DNA from: Heterocephalus glaber
Lineage: Eukaryota > Chordata > Mammalia > Rodentia > Bathyergidae
NCBI RefSeq assembly: GCF_000247695.1
Contig: NW_004624730.1
Coordinates: 26,871,507-26,935,506 of the forward strand
Reading direction: 5' to 3'
DNA: 64,000 bases
In this document: one piece after another, positions 1-10,082 of the stretch
Numbering within the stretch: position 1 is the stretch's first letter
Layout of the letters: each line of letters opens with the position of its first letter
Notes under the pieces: generated by a model
Database searches by the model: none
Told to the model about the DNA's origin: nothing
The model's input: the letters and a program-made list of their open reading frames with translations, nothing else
Made by a program: the position numbers and the translations under genes

Positions 1-75
1 GCATTATGTAAAGGTACAATTCCCAATGAGAAATGTAATTGTGTTGTATACCTACAATGTACCAATAAAAGAATT
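1..75 (+). mobile_element. LINE-1 3' UTR end, truncated at window edge
   Basis: This short piece ends in the motif aatgtaccaataaaag, which also ends the L1 copies near 520, 29320 (reverse strand) and 63560. It is therefore the 3' tip of a sense-strand L1 cut by the window start. An A-rich run follows, and a second L1 3' UTR starts about 20 bases later. Confidence 0.75.
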
Positions 76-96
76 TAATACAAAAAAATAAAGAAG

Positions 97-535
97 TGGG
101 CTTTTCATACAATGCAGTACATAAAAAAGGATAAGCTTGAGATATTTATAGCTAAATAGATGCACCTTGAGACCATACTCTTCAGTGAGATAAATTAGGC
201 ACACATATTTTAAGTGCCGCATTGTTTCTCTGATGTGAAAAACTGAAAGTGGACAGAAGGACAAAAATGTAGAATAGATACTGGGAAATGAGAAGAAAAT
301 GTTCAAATGAGAAAGGAAACAAGGGAGAGAGGCAGGGAAAAGGAAAGAAGGGACAAGGGAAAAAAGGAAAATGGAAACAAAGCTTTTGTAAATAAGGAGG
401 GGAAGAGAGGTCAAAGGGGAGATGGGGAAAAAAAGAAGCAGCAAAATATATCATGTACAGGTACAAATTCCCTATGATGAATGTAATTATTATCTATATC
501 TAAAAATGTACCAATAAAAGTTTTGACTCAAAAAT
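97..535 (+). mobile_element. LINE-1 3' UTR (5'-truncated copy)
   Basis: The sequence is the reverse-complement counterpart, block for block, of the left end of the large antisense L1 at 29.3-29.8 kb: the 'gataagcttgagat' block, the purine-rich gggaga/aagggac tract at 300-430, and the terminal aatgtaccaataaaag. The purine-rich tract is typical of L1 3' UTRs. No ORF2 coding is left, so this is a short, dead insertion. Confidence 0.85.
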
Positions 536-552
536 AAAATAAAATATAGGGA

Positions 553-673
553 ATAGGGTATGGTGACATGCCTGTAATACTAGTATTTAGAAGCCTGAGG
601 CAGAAAGATCAAGAGTTCAAAGTAAGCTTGGGCTACATAGCAAGACTATCTCAGAAAAAAACAAAACAAAACA
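553..673 (+). mobile_element. B1 SINE
   Basis: A diverged B1: 'tggtgacatgcctgtaatac...gaggcag...gagttcaa...ctgggctacatagcaagac...ctca' followed by an A-rich tail. It is the first of three head-to-tail B1 copies. Confidence 0.85.
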
Positions 674-677
674 GAAC

Positions 678-808
678 CATCAGGCACACTACTGCACACC
701 AGTAGTCCCCACACTTAGGAAACTGAGGCAGGAGGATTGTCATGAGTTCAAGGCCAGCCTAGACTACAAAGTGTGACCCTGTCTCAAAGAGTCAAAAAAA
801 TAAACAAA
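678..808 (+). mobile_element. B1 SINE
   Basis: Second B1 of the trio, with 'gaggcaggaggattgtcatg', 'gagttcaaggccagcct' and 'gaccctgtctcaaa'. It starts a few bases after the A-rich tail of the first. Confidence 0.9.
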
Positions 809-809
809 C

Positions 810-966
810 GGCCTGGGCGTGGCAGCGTACACCTGTGATCCCAGAGTTTGAAAGGATGAGGCAGGAGGAAATTGGAAAATGGAAGCCAGTGTAGGATACA
901 CAGTGAGTTCAAGGCCAGCCTGAATTATATAATGAGACCCTGCCTCAAAAAAAAAAGAGAAAAGAA
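810..966 (+). mobile_element. B1 SINE with internal duplication
   Basis: Third B1 of the trio. The 'cagtgagttcaaggccagcc' block follows a related 'ggaagccagtgtaggata' block, as expected for the internal duplication of about 29 bp in mouse-related B1. It ends in an A-run. Confidence 0.9.
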
Positions 967-1308
967 AAATTAAGACAAGTGGAATAAACCCATGAAAATA
1001 TAAGATATCTCTTTATTTTGTATTATATCCTGCTATCACACACAAAAAATTAACTGTTAAAATCTTTTTGAGCCCCCATTTCATATTTTTTTTAATGTCT
1101 TAAAAGAATTACAATGAATCCCCTTTGGAAAACCCAAAGAGCAGTTTTCAATAATGTTTAGATTCAATTTTGAAAATATACTGCTTCCTTGAAAAATCTA
1201 AGAAAATAAAATGGATTTTCTTTAGGTTTAGAAAACTCTTCCTTTTTAAATCAAGAAATCCCATTTTTCTTAGTTTGGGGTTTTGTTGTTCTGGTTGATG
1301 TTCTGGGT

Positions 1309-1311
<3 letters not shown>
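967..1311. other. AT-rich unique sequence, nothing recognised
   Basis: No open frame of note and no repeat I can recognise in this stretch. Confidence 0.5.

Positions 1312-1352
<41 letters not shown>
1312..1352. repeat. (TG)n microsatellite
   Basis: About 20 uninterrupted TG units, directly upstream of an antisense B1. Confidence 0.97.
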
Positions 1353-1355
<3 letters not shown>

Positions 1356-1470
1356 GTGTTTGAGGCAGTGTCTCACTATATATGCAGTTCAGGCTGACCT
1401 TGAACTCACTATGTAGTCCAGTCAGTGATCCTCTTGCCTCAGGCTCCTAAATCCTGGAATTACAGGTGTG
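1356..1470 (-). mobile_element. B1 SINE, antisense
   Basis: Reads 'gaggcagtgtctcactata...ttgaactcactatgtag...cttgcctcaggctcctaaat...ggaattacaggtgtgc', the reverse complement of B1. Confidence 0.9.
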
Positions 1471-1667
1471 CAAAGAAAAACCCCTTTCTAACAGAAACCA
1501 TTTTGCACTTCCTTGGCCCACTAGACTTCCTTTCCTTCCATAAACACACACTTCGCACACAGCAATCCTACCAATGCCCCAGTGCCTCCACCCTCCCCAC
1601 GTAGTGCATGGGGCTTTTTCATTAGCTTGTTTTGTCCTGCATAACCTGCACAGTTCAAGATGTAGTA

Positions 1668-1828
1668 AGAGCAGGGCGTGATGGTGCACACCTGTAATCC
1701 CAGCACTCGGAACACTGAGGAGGCAGGAAGATTGCTTTGAGTTTGAGGCCAGCCTGGCCTACATACTAAATTCAAGCACAGTGTGAACTATATAGTGAGA
1801 CCCAGTCTCAAAAATAAATAAATAGAGG
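1668..1828 (+). mobile_element. B1 SINE with internal duplication
   Basis: 'gcagggcgtgatggtgcaca' through 'gacccagtctcaaaaataaa'. Two 'ggccagcct/tgaact' blocks show the internal duplication. Confidence 0.93.
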
Positions 1829-2764
1829 TAGTAAGAACATCAGAGCAGGAAAATTCAAGGTAGCCAGATATGTTTGCTATGAACTCACCACATGAATCTG
1901 ATTTGATGAGGAGCTGGGGCTTGAAAAAGAAAAAAAGAAAAGATAATGAGGCTGTGGTATCCCTGAGCTATTTTATTTGCTTTTGACAAAATGTTTTTAA
2001 GTGCCTTTATACACTTCCTAGGGGGGAAGAATGGCCAACTTAGCAAACTGAGCACAGGCAAGATTTCCGTCTTGTCTTGAAAAGCATGCTCTGAAAAATA
2101 ACAGTCCCACACATATGTGTATAATTTGAGTGTAGATCAAGACTCAGACCTGGAGGACAGACTCACGGCTGGTGAAAAGCACATCTTCAAAGGGAAAAGT
2201 GTATGTGTCATTTTTTTTTTAAGAAAAAATTCCTATAGTATTAAAAATATTGGCTGCACTTTACTGAAAGTGTCTGAACTGGCTAGTGCCGGCAGTCTGG
2301 TAAAGCTCTTACTGCCTTTATTTTTCCTGTACTGTCTGGGAGGATACTGGCAATGCAGGTCGGGGCCTTATTCCAGCAAGGAGCTCCATTAATGCATGAC
2401 TGATGAGTGGTACATTATGATTTACCACCCATAGCTAGGATTATCACCAGGAAAAAAAAATTGAGTCACTTTCTCTCGGTGAGAACACTTTAAAATTTGG
2501 GATATTTTATGTAGCTGCACAATTTCGTTACCTGTGTGTTGAGACGCGTCACCAGACAAAGGAGCGTTCTCCTCAAACCCCTGTAGGTTCCTGTCCTTTA
2601 CAGCTCGAAATTGCTGTCTGAGGCGCCACACCAGCTAGTGTCACGATTTGTAAGGAAACGTGGCAAAATGACAAATGCTGTCATAACCTTTGCTGGGGTA
2701 TTCCTGAGAGCACTGCCCAGGCCCTTCCTCTCAGTAGCCGGGGACCAGGAAAATGAGGAAAGCT
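1829..2764. other. Unique sequence, no gene recognised
   Basis: Short open frames exist on both strands (for example 1885-2112 and 2422-2631 on the minus strand, 2117-2392 on the plus strand), but none resembles a known protein, has convincing splice context or shows a codon pattern. I treat them as chance. Confidence 0.5.
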
Positions 2765-2980
2765 AGGCCACTAGTGCACAATAAAACATTTCCTTGGGGC
2801 TTACTGTATGCCAGGTACCAAGACGTGTATTACCTAAATATTCCAATTAGCTCTATCAGGTAGGTACTATCAGTACCATCATTTGACAGACAAGGAAAAT
2901 GAAACCGGGACAAGTTAAATAACTAACCCAACTAATAAATGTCTAATCCAAGAGAAACAGTTTGACTCCAAGTTCTTCCC
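2765..2980 (+). mobile_element. MIR SINE
   Basis: Matches the MIR core in order: 'cttactgtatgccaggtacc', 'caggtaggtactatcag', 'catttgacagacaaggaaaa', then 'caagttaaataacta'. Heavily diverged, as expected of this ancient mammalian family. Confidence 0.8.
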
Positions 2981-3169
2981 AGGAACCACTATACAGAATG
3001 GTTCCTGCCCTCCACCCCTCAATACAGTCTCACACAGGTCTCGCACACCACCACACCTAAGGAAGGGCTAAGTACATGGCAGGCTCCATCGGGTGTGTTA
3101 TAGCAGGGCCTGTGGAGACAGGCTTTTCTCCCTACCTCCACCCTCCCTTTCGTTTTTTTTTCTTCCTTT

Positions 3170-3290
3170 AAAAGATTTTCAGGGAGGAGTGAGGGAGGGA
3201 AACTAAAAAGAATTAAGATGTATTATCTATATGTACCAATCTGTCATGATGAATATAATCATTATGTACCATAAACATGTAGTAATAAAC
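3170..3290 (+). mobile_element. LINE-1 3' UTR fragment
   Basis: A purine-rich block 'agggaggagtgagggaggga' precedes 'tgatgaatataatcattatg' and a terminal 'gtagtaataaac', a diverged form of the L1 3' end seen at 470-535. Confidence 0.7.
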
Positions 3291-3446
3291 ATTTAAATTC
3301 TTTTTTAATTTTCATGGGTATTAATACTAATTAAAGTCAACAGCCTACTTAAAATGAGATTTTATCTGGTCTGTATTATGGAAAAGCAACTTTCACATGT
3401 ATAATAATTCTCCCGCTTCACTGTATTAATTAAGAGTATACAAGTT

Positions 3447-3600
3447 AGGTATGGTGGTGCATGGCTGTAATACCAGCACTTTGGAGACTGAGGTAAGATT
3501 GCTGCAAGGTTGAGGCCAGCCTGGGCTACATAGTGAGTTCAAGGCCAGCCTGAACTACACAGCAAGACCCTATCTGAAAAAGAACAAACAAAATTAAATA
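3447..3600 (+). mobile_element. B1 SINE with internal duplication
   Basis: Clear duplicated block: 'ggttgaggccagcctgggct' is followed by 'gagttcaaggccagcctgaa' and then 'gaccctatctgaaaaag'. Confidence 0.95.
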
Positions 3601-4110
3601 TGTTATCAGCCTCCTAGTGAAAATGATGATATGCCTTACACTAAGTACTCTCGCTTCTTTACTATCTAAATCCTCCCAGGTCTTCCTTTCTTCTCCCATT
3701 CCCTAGTAATTTCTGGGTTTACAGATTAAAGATCACCAATCTATCCAAACAGAATTAAATTGGGTAAAACCGCACAGTCAACCAAATTTGGTAAATACAA
3801 AAACTAAAATGTCACTTAAAAACTACACCATGCTGGAGATGTTTATTTGAATTAAAGTGGAAAAACTTTTTGTAATTTTCCCCTTTAGAGCCTATTCAAT
3901 TTCATCCAGGTGTTTGAAAATTCAGTGAGTATAAACACCCAACAACTTCGCCAAACTTGAAAACAGTCTTGTAGTCTTACAAACTCATTAACTCCACAAT
4001 GACTTGAAGGGACATGTCTCTCCTCTTACAATTAAAACATGGTTAGATTTACATGCCAAAGTTTAGAGATCCCCTCTAGGAAGAAGGTTCTTGGGGAAGG
4101 GGAGCTGACA
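3601..4110. other. Unique AT-rich sequence, nothing recognised
   Basis: No repeat, gene or RNA recognised. It leads into the CTCF-type motif. Confidence 0.5.
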
Positions 4111-4115
4111 TGTTT

Positions 4116-4130
4116 CCACCAGGGGGCGCT
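4116..4130 (+). promoter_or_regulatory. CTCF-type binding motif
   Basis: CCACCAGGGGGCGCT fits the core CTCF consensus CCASYAGRKGGCRS at every position. It sits in repeat-free sequence. CTCF is the zinc-finger insulator and loop-anchor protein; a perfect core is strong sequence evidence but occupancy is not shown. The motif points along the plus strand. Confidence 0.8.
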
Positions 4131-4289
4131 ATCCTCACTGACAGAAATGCATAGAGTGTTCCTAATTTAAAGCACTTTGCAACCAGCCCAAAAGAATTCT
4201 TGAAAGCCTTGGTAATAAAAAATGAAATTGTCTCTTAAAACATAATACACTAAGGTTAAATACAATAAAACTTATCTTTGCACAAAGAG

Positions 4290-4515
4290 TAACAATAATA
4301 AAAGCAGACACTTAACTTTGGCTTGTTAAGTGCCAGGAACAGTTCTGAGCATTTTACATATATAAACCCATGTAGTTTCCGCCTGCTATCAATAATCCCC
4401 AATCTGCTCATGGAGAAACTGAGGTACAGTTATGAAATTTAACAGGCTCACCAAACTGACAATTAACAGAGCCAAGATGCAGATTCTAGTAGCCTGGCTC
4501 CCAGGTCCATCTACC
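4290..4515 (+). mobile_element. MIR SINE, near full length
   Basis: Follows the MIR consensus from 'ttaagtgccaggaacagttc' through 'gagcattttacatatataaa', 'tggagaaactgaggtacag', 'cagagccaagatgcagattc' to 'agcctggctcccaggtcca'. Confidence 0.92.
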
Positions 4516-5299
4516 TAACCTAGAGAAAATAAAGGACCTCAATGAAAAGGAGATTCAGTTCTCGTGTATGTTTAACTATGTCACCAATTACATTACACTC
4601 TAGAAATACATCATATTAGCTTTAAAAAGGTATTAAATCTATCATCAGAGAGTAATGTAATTAATGTCATTTTCACATGCATACCTCTTACTAAATGGAA
4701 CCTATCACTTAAGCTTGCTTATTTGTCAGTTACATTCCACTGAAAAGTATGAAAGTTCTAATTTTAAGAATAAGGAACGCGATTGAAAAACAGAACAAGG
4801 AAAAGAGAAAAAGGATCTGCTCTTTTTATCTTAAAGATTTAATGATAAGGAGTATGAACCACAAGCAGAGCTGAAATTTAACATGAAATATTTTGAGTAA
4901 ATCATTTAAATATTAGGAGTGCATTGTAACTCTAAATTTTCTCCTGATCTTTAGAACTTACTTGGCATTTCTTGGTTAAATTTCCATCTTGGGACACAGC
5001 TGTGATTGTCTATAGACAAGGCACTCTAAGCAAGTACTCGAACATTGTTGGAAAAATCCCAGAATGTGTGTCTTAAGAAATTCACTACCTCAACTTATTA
5101 GAATTCTGGAAAGTATGGTATTTTACTCGGCTACAAGTAAATATGTTTCAGAATGTTTAGATTACAACTTCTTTAGACAAACTTTACCAGTACAATGGGA
5201 CTTCTAGTGTGAGTGCACGTGCAGGCTAACCCTCATCTGCCTTTGATATAAACTTAAGCATTCAACAACCTTAATTTAGTCTCCTTCGCACTTGTACAA
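4516..5299. other. Unique AT-rich sequence, nothing recognised
   Basis: No open frame, repeat or RNA recognised in this stretch. Confidence 0.5.
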
Positions 5300-5301
5300 T
5301 T

Positions 5302-5421
5302 TGGGGGTGGAGGGAGACAGCTGGCCTTGAACTCTATGTCACACAGGCTGGCCCCGACCTGCAGTCCTGCCTCAGCCTCCCAAGTGCTGAGATTACAGGT
5401 GTGTGCCACCATACCTGGCTG
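5302..5421 (-). mobile_element. B1 SINE, antisense
   Basis: 'ctggccttgaactctatgtc', 'cctgcctcagcctcccaagt', 'gctgagattacaggtgtgtg', 'ccaccatacctggct' is a reverse-complement B1. Confidence 0.95.
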
Positions 5422-5459
5422 ACTAGTATAATCTTTTTAAATTAAAAATAGTGCATAAT

Positions 5460-5542
5460 GGCTGGGGATTTAGCTCAGTGGTGCCACGCCTGCCTTGCAA
5501 GTGCAAGGTCGAGTTTGATCCCCCATACCAAAAAAAAAAAAT
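5460..5542 (+). mobile_element. ID SINE (tRNA-derived)
   Basis: 'ggctggggatttagctcagt' carries the pol III A box and 'gagtttgatccc' the B box, followed by a short A tail. The flanks share 'atgcataa'-like bases, a probable target-site duplication. Confidence 0.95.
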
Positions 5543-5574
5543 GCATAAAAAAGCATGACTAAGCACACTGAGCC

Positions 5575-5775
5575 CATATTTTGTATACTAGCAACACACT
5601 GGAAACATAAATATCCATGAGGTGGGAGCTATTAAATAAACTATTTATAGTATATCAGTATGTTGGACTATTAGGCATTTTCTAGAAAGAATGAGGAAGT
5701 TCCATGAGTGTGGATATAAAAGCAAGAAGAGTAAGGTACAAAACAGCAGGCATCATGTGCTAGCATTTGTGTGGG
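5575..5775 (+). mobile_element. Old LINE-1 (L1M-type) 3' fragment
   Basis: 'ctggaaacataaatatccat', then 'attaaataaactatttatag', 'tatatcagtatgttggacta' and later 'catttgtgtgggtacc' follow the order of the old mammalian L1 3' region. Ungapped coding is lost. Confidence 0.65.
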
Positions 5776-5905
5776 TACCCACACCACGAAACTGGAAACA
5801 CTGAATGCTTCCTAGAAGCACCTTCTAGAAGAATGTCAGATTCTTTTTTACCATTCTGTCTCATGAAAGATTTTTTTCCAACTTTAATTGATTACAAAGC
5901 TAAGG

Positions 5906-5990
5906 TCCAGGGATGCAGTAGTGCAGTTGTACAGCACATGTATCATATGTGAGGCCCTGAGATCAATCCCTAGCACCAAAAAAAAAAATA
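5906..5990 (+). mobile_element. ID-like SINE, diverged
   Basis: 'ccagggatgcagtagtgcag' (A-box region) and 'ctgagatcaatccctagcac' (B-box region) with an A-run tail. Confidence 0.7.
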
Positions 5991-6502
5991 TTTAAGGTCT
6001 AAACTGTAATAATAATAAGTTTGTAGAATTTTTAATGAAAGTTAAATAGTGATAGAAATCATGGACTAGTCTAATGTCACCTAATTTGAGGCTTCTTCAC
6101 TACAGCGGAGCCTGCTTTCTGTGTGCATGCTAATATATATTTGTGACAAATGATTAATGGGAAGCTTTGGCTTATCCTAGTGGGAGAAGGAACACAACAG
6201 AGGTTTCCCCACGAAATCTGCTCTTTGGATATAACGCACACCTTCAAGCATTGACCAGAAGGTGCAGACACCTGGAAGAGCTCCAGTCTACTTGAGCTCA
6301 GACTCACTCTGGCTAAGCATAGTAAGAGGCAGGCAAGGGAGTCCAGGAATAATACTTCCCTTTTTATCCTGTTTATTCCTGAAAAATCCAGCAAGCGTCT
6401 CTTTTTACTCCCTAAAATTAACTGTTCTGTGAATAAAGCAGTCTCTGGATATCGAATCTTAAATGGAAAGTTATCTGAAAACAGCAACAACCCCCCTCCC
6501 AT
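5991..6502. other. Unique sequence with a 141-codon open frame of unknown meaning
   Basis: On the minus strand 6502-6077 stays open for 141 codons, unusually long for this AT-rich window. The translation is leucine- and serine-rich, has no domain I recognise, and starts at the edge of an antisense B1. I consider a chance frame more likely than a gene. Confidence 0.3.
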
Positions 6503-6617
6503 TCTTTTTGGAGAAAGGGTCTTGCTATGTAGCCTAGGCTGGCCTCGAATTCAGTGATCCTCCTGCCTCATCCTCCCAAGTACTGGAATTGCAGGCATGT
6601 GCCACCATGCCCGGCCT
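6503..6617 (-). mobile_element. B1 SINE, antisense
   Basis: 'gggtcttgctatgtagccta', 'ctggcctcgaattcagtgat', 'gcaggcatgtgccaccatgc' is a well-preserved reverse-complement B1. Confidence 0.95.
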
Positions 6618-7040
6618 GAAAACAGTAGCAAAAATTGGCCCTCTTTTTTTATTTTTAGCCCTCAAAGGGATGGGAGAAAATGACTAAGCAACAACTGGCT
6701 ACTTTGGAGGCTGCAGAGACTTCATTCACTTGTGCTTACCTCCAGTGGACATAACCTTAGTGTTTTTGAAGTAAAAGTAATAAGCAAAAAATATTCTCTT
6801 CTCAGTCTAAAAGTCACAGACGAACACTGGGACTGAGTAAAAATATTACCCTGGGGTAGGTCTGGGGAGAAACCACTTGCAATTTATGCAACGGTTAACA
6901 GCACTGAGTGAATCTTTATCTTCTCGGTAGATAAAGCAACTTTGACACAATTTTTTTTGCTTCCCACTTTATCATTCGTTTTTACAGGTGTAGTTATAAT
7001 TCATTACTATTTCTTCATGAGACTGGATCAAAAAACCCTT
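6618..7040. other. Unique sequence, nothing recognised
   Basis: AT-rich; no repeat or coding signal recognised. Confidence 0.5.
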
Positions 7041-7047
7041 CCGGGTT

Positions 7048-7162
7048 CAATTCTTATTTTGAAATAGGGTCTTGGTTGCTAAGTTGCCCAGGCGGGGCTC
7101 AAAATTGCAGTCCTCCTGCCTCAGCCTCCCAGAGTACTAGAATTACAAACATGCTCCACCAT
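7048..7162 (-). mobile_element. B1-type SINE, antisense
   Basis: 'agggtcttggttgctaagtt', 'gcccaggcggggctcaaaat', 'cctgcctcagcctcccagag', then 'attacaaacatgctccacca'. It lacks the internal duplication, as in the B1 half of the B1-ID dimers. Confidence 0.88.
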
Positions 7163-7189
7163 GTCCATTTTAACTGCATTCTAAAGTCA

Positions 7190-7318
7190 AAAGAACCAAA
7201 GTCCAAACTCCAGTTCTGCTATCCACGTGCTCTAGGACTTTGGGAAGGTTTCCTAGTCCACACAACGGGGATTGTTACTTCTGAGAGGTGGTTTTGAGGA
7301 TTCAATGAGGGAAGGCAT
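7190..7318 (-). mobile_element. MIR SINE, antisense
   Basis: 'ccagttctgctatccacgtg', 'gactttgggaaggtttccta', 'gaggtggttttgaggattca', 'atgagggaaggcatg' match reverse-complement MIR. Confidence 0.8.
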
Positions 7319-8559
7319 GAAAACACCTCCCTTCCCTGCTGCAGACACACTGTGTTCTAAATCTAGACTCACAGAGAGGGGTACGGCCCTACTTGCCTAG
7401 TGTAGATGAAGACAGGAAGCCTAGGTGATTTTCAAAAGCAGCCTTGATTCAGGCCACTGGAGAGAATGCCAGAATTGCAGGGTAAAGCCAAGGGAATCAT
7501 GTCATGAGCCAAAGAGGCCAAGAAGCAGGAGGATAATGTGGTGAAGAGGATACCACTGGGTCCATAGAGAGGCACGGAGACACCAGAGCTGCTCTGAGCC
7601 CCCGACCCCTCAGCTGGACACGGTCCCTTCAGCTGGACGCTGAAGCTTGCGGCTTACCCAGATTTGGCTGGGACACGGCCATGGCCCTCTGAGGCACTGG
7701 TGTGGAAGTGATGGCAGGGTGGAGGCTCAGATGATTCAGGGGCTGATTCATCACCTTCCTAGGGTCTTGCCATGTGGTGATTTTTTCTATGTGACTAAAA
7801 GAAGGAAAACAATTCATTACTTTTTTAAATTGTCAGCATGACCATCATCATCACCAATCAAAGCACAGCCCTTAGGTGACACTGTTTCTTCCCTTTGGAT
7901 CTGCTCACAAGTGGCTGGAAAACGGTGTTTGGTTTCACCTGAGAACACACTTGCCCACTGAGCCCTCTGACCCAGTTGGGTCACAGTGGGGATTTTGCGG
8001 AGGGCTCTCTGAACACAAGCCTATGATTAGCCCAAGAAGCCTGAGCTCACCAGCTCCTCAGTGCCTCCCTATACCTACTCACAAATGCCACGGGGCTGGC
8101 TCCTGTCCAAAGCAGAACCTGTGCCCTCCCCTTCCCCTTTGGCCCCCAGGATCTCCCCACTTGGGGAAGTGACACAACCACACTCCCTCTGCTGCCCTCA
8201 GTCCCCTACCATAACAGTGCAGAGCTCGCACTAGGAGCATGGCACTTCAGGGCCCACTAGGGCAATGCCCCAAACCCTCTAGCAGCTAGAATCTACCACA
8301 GATAGGAAGGGTGTCCACACCAGAGGACAGCGTAGTAGGAAATGAGCTAGCAGGGTAAGCAAGTTTGGAATGATGGTGGAGAAACAGGTCCTTTACTGAG
8401 GCAAGATGATCATATACAACTTCGAACATTTGTTATTATGACCTCATGTCAGAGAAGCAAGCCCAAGAACTTTGGCCCAAGGTTTCTAGTACAGAGTACT
8501 GCCTCCCGAAACACATTAGAAGGCAATTTTACTGCCTCCCAGATTCCGCCTCACTCCAT

Positions 8560-8560
<1 letters not shown>
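7319..8560. other. Unique, more GC-rich stretch; no gene recognised
   Basis: About 1.2 kb with higher GC than the surroundings. Open frames at 7647-7841 (+), 7876-8172 (+) and 7629-7817 (-) resemble nothing I know and lack exon structure. Confidence 0.45.
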
Positions 8561-8561
<1 letters not shown>

Positions 8562-8606
<45 letters not shown>

Positions 8607-8608
8607 GC
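8562..8608. repeat. (CA)n microsatellite
   Basis: About 20 CA units ending in two cgca units. It forms the tail side of the antisense tRNA-like SINE that follows. Confidence 0.97.
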
Positions 8609-8611
8609 ACC

Positions 8612-8697
8612 ATCTTTTTTAATCCTAGAGATGCAATCCAGGCTTCAAACATATTAGGCAAATGCTCTGCCACTGAGTTACACCCACACCCAGCCTT
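8612..8697 (-). mobile_element. ID-like SINE, antisense
   Basis: 'gagatgcaatccaggcttca' (reverse B box) and 'tgctctgccactgagttaca' (reverse A box), ending 'cccacacccagcc'. Confidence 0.75.
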
Positions 8698-8759
8698 GTA
8701 AGTCTTTTTGAAAAATAAATAGATTCATCTAGCACCCCTATTTTGCTTTAGAAATTTTT

Positions 8760-8985
8760 TTCTTTTGACATACTGGAGACTGGACCCAGGGTCTTCACAG
8801 TGAGCTATATCTCCAGCCCTATTTATTTATTTATTTATTATTTAATATTCATCCATCCATCCATTCATTTATTCATTCATTTTTTTGAGACAATCTTGCT
8901 AAATCACGAAGTTGCCCAGGCTAGGCTTGAACTTGTGATTCTTTTGCCTCAGCCCTGCAGAGTGCTGGAGCATAGACCATTTTAT
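8760..8985 (-). mobile_element. B1-ID composite SINE, antisense, with expanded tetranucleotide linker
   Basis: Read on the minus strand, a B1 half (complement of 8885-8985, 'gttgcccaggctaggcttga') is followed by an ID half (complement of 8760-8820, 'ggacccagggtcttcacagt'). The linker at 8821-8880 has expanded into (ATTT)n and (CATC/CATT)n repeats. Confidence 0.8.
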
Positions 8986-9159
8986 ATTCAACAAAGTCAA
9001 AATTTGATAGAAGAAATTGAAAGCTAGCCCTTTGTTCTGGCCTTATGACTGGGTTTGCCTCTTCCCTGTTAAATCCCACACACCACTGACCCTTCAACAC
9101 ATAAGAAAAGTAGTATGATTTTTTTTTTCTGTTAAACACACCCTAATTTTCTGGGGAGA

Positions 9160-9290
9160 TTATTTGTTGAAGCAGAGTATCCTTGTGTAACCTAGACTGA
9201 CCTTGAACTCACTATGTAGCCCAGGCTGCAGCACCCAGACTCAGCCTCAAGTACATTAAGATTACAAACATGTATAACCATTCCCAGCAA
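9160..9290 (-). mobile_element. B1 SINE, antisense, diverged
   Basis: 'gtaacctagactgaccttga', 'actcactatgtagcccaggc', 'agcctcaagtacattaagat', 'tacaaacatgtataaccatt'. Two 'acctagactgacc / agcccaggctg' blocks reflect the internal duplication. Confidence 0.85.
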
Positions 9291-9552
9291 CATCTTAATT
9301 TTGAGTAACAATGGCCTCTTTTGAATCGCTGATGTAAGAAACAACTATTACTATCACTTGGTTTAATCCTAGGTCTAGAAACTTCCCTGCACTTAAGTTA
9401 TATTTATCTTGTTTTCTGTTGTTTCCACACATTGAAATGCTGCTATTGGATTCTTCATCCAAGACTTGAAGGTATTATCCTAGGGAACTCTTTCACTGTC
9501 TTGTGTGCAGACTTGGATGTTTTCCCAAGATCTTTAAATAAGCATGATTTTA

Positions 9553-9618
9553 TAAAGGTCAGCTATAGAGTGCCTTGCACAAGAGTCCCTGGGTTCAATT
9601 CCCAGGACCAAAACAAGA
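9553..9618 (+). mobile_element. ID-like SINE, diverged, abutting a B1
   Basis: 'aggtcagctatagagtgcct', 'tgcacaagagtccctgggtt', 'caattcccaggacc' resembles an ID element. It lies immediately before a B1, in ID-then-B1 order, the reverse of the dimers elsewhere, so two separate insertions are likely. Confidence 0.65.
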
Positions 9619-9627
9619 GAGTCAAAG

Positions 9628-9777
9628 CCAGGTGTGGTGGCACACACCTGTAATCCCAGCTCTCAGGAGGATGAGACAGGAGAATTACTGTGAGTTTCAG
9701 GTCAGCCTGGGTCACACAGTGAGTTCAAGGCCAGCCTTAACTACATAGTGAGACCCTGTTTCAAAAAAAAAAAAACA
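9628..9777 (+). mobile_element. B1 SINE with internal duplication
   Basis: 'gccaggtgtggtggcacaca' to 'gagaccctgtttcaaaaaaa' with the duplicated 'ggtcagcctgggt / ggccagcct' blocks. Confidence 0.96.
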
Positions 9778-9930
9778 GCCTTGAGAAGGCGAGGAGAGTT
9801 CAGATCAACTGTTGAGTGTCAATACTGTAAGCGTGATCATCAATCTTCCCAAGAGAGAAAAATTAGTCAAAAATGAGCTAAAGTAAAAATGAAAGGACCA
9901 GGACTATTTTGTAAGAAAAAGAATACAGAG

Positions 9931-10027
9931 GGCCGGGGATTTAGCTCAGTGGTTCTGGCACCTGCAGCACAAGCACCAAGTCTGGGGTTCGATCTCCGGT
10001 ATGAAAAAAAAGAACAACCAAAAAAAA
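9931..10027 (+). mobile_element. ID SINE with 13-bp target-site duplication
   Basis: 'ggccggggatttagctcagt' opens the element and 'tggggttcgatctccggt' is its B-box end. AAAGAATACAGAG flanks it at 9918-9930 and 10028-10040, a perfect duplication, so the insertion is fairly young. Confidence 0.97.
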
Positions 10028-10082
10028 AAAGAATACAGAGAAAGACTGAATTAAAGAATAAGAACCATTTCCCTAAGCTTTA

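Noticed and set aside
52..466. 130- and 94-codon phenylalanine/serine-rich minus-strand frames
   Set aside because: They are the antisense reading of the purine-rich L1 3' UTR.
1312..1352. CRISPR array or other bacterial feature
   Set aside because: The only regular repeats are simple microsatellites; SINEs, LINEs and LTRs show this is mammalian DNA, so prokaryotic features are not expected.
6077..6502. 141-codon open frame on the minus strand as a gene
   Set aside because: No recognisable domain, no splice or promoter context, and it begins at a B1 edge; a frame of this length is expected by chance in 64 kb.
8438..8701. Protein with a His-Thr repeat
   Set aside because: The HTHT run is a translated (CA)n microsatellite next to a SINE.
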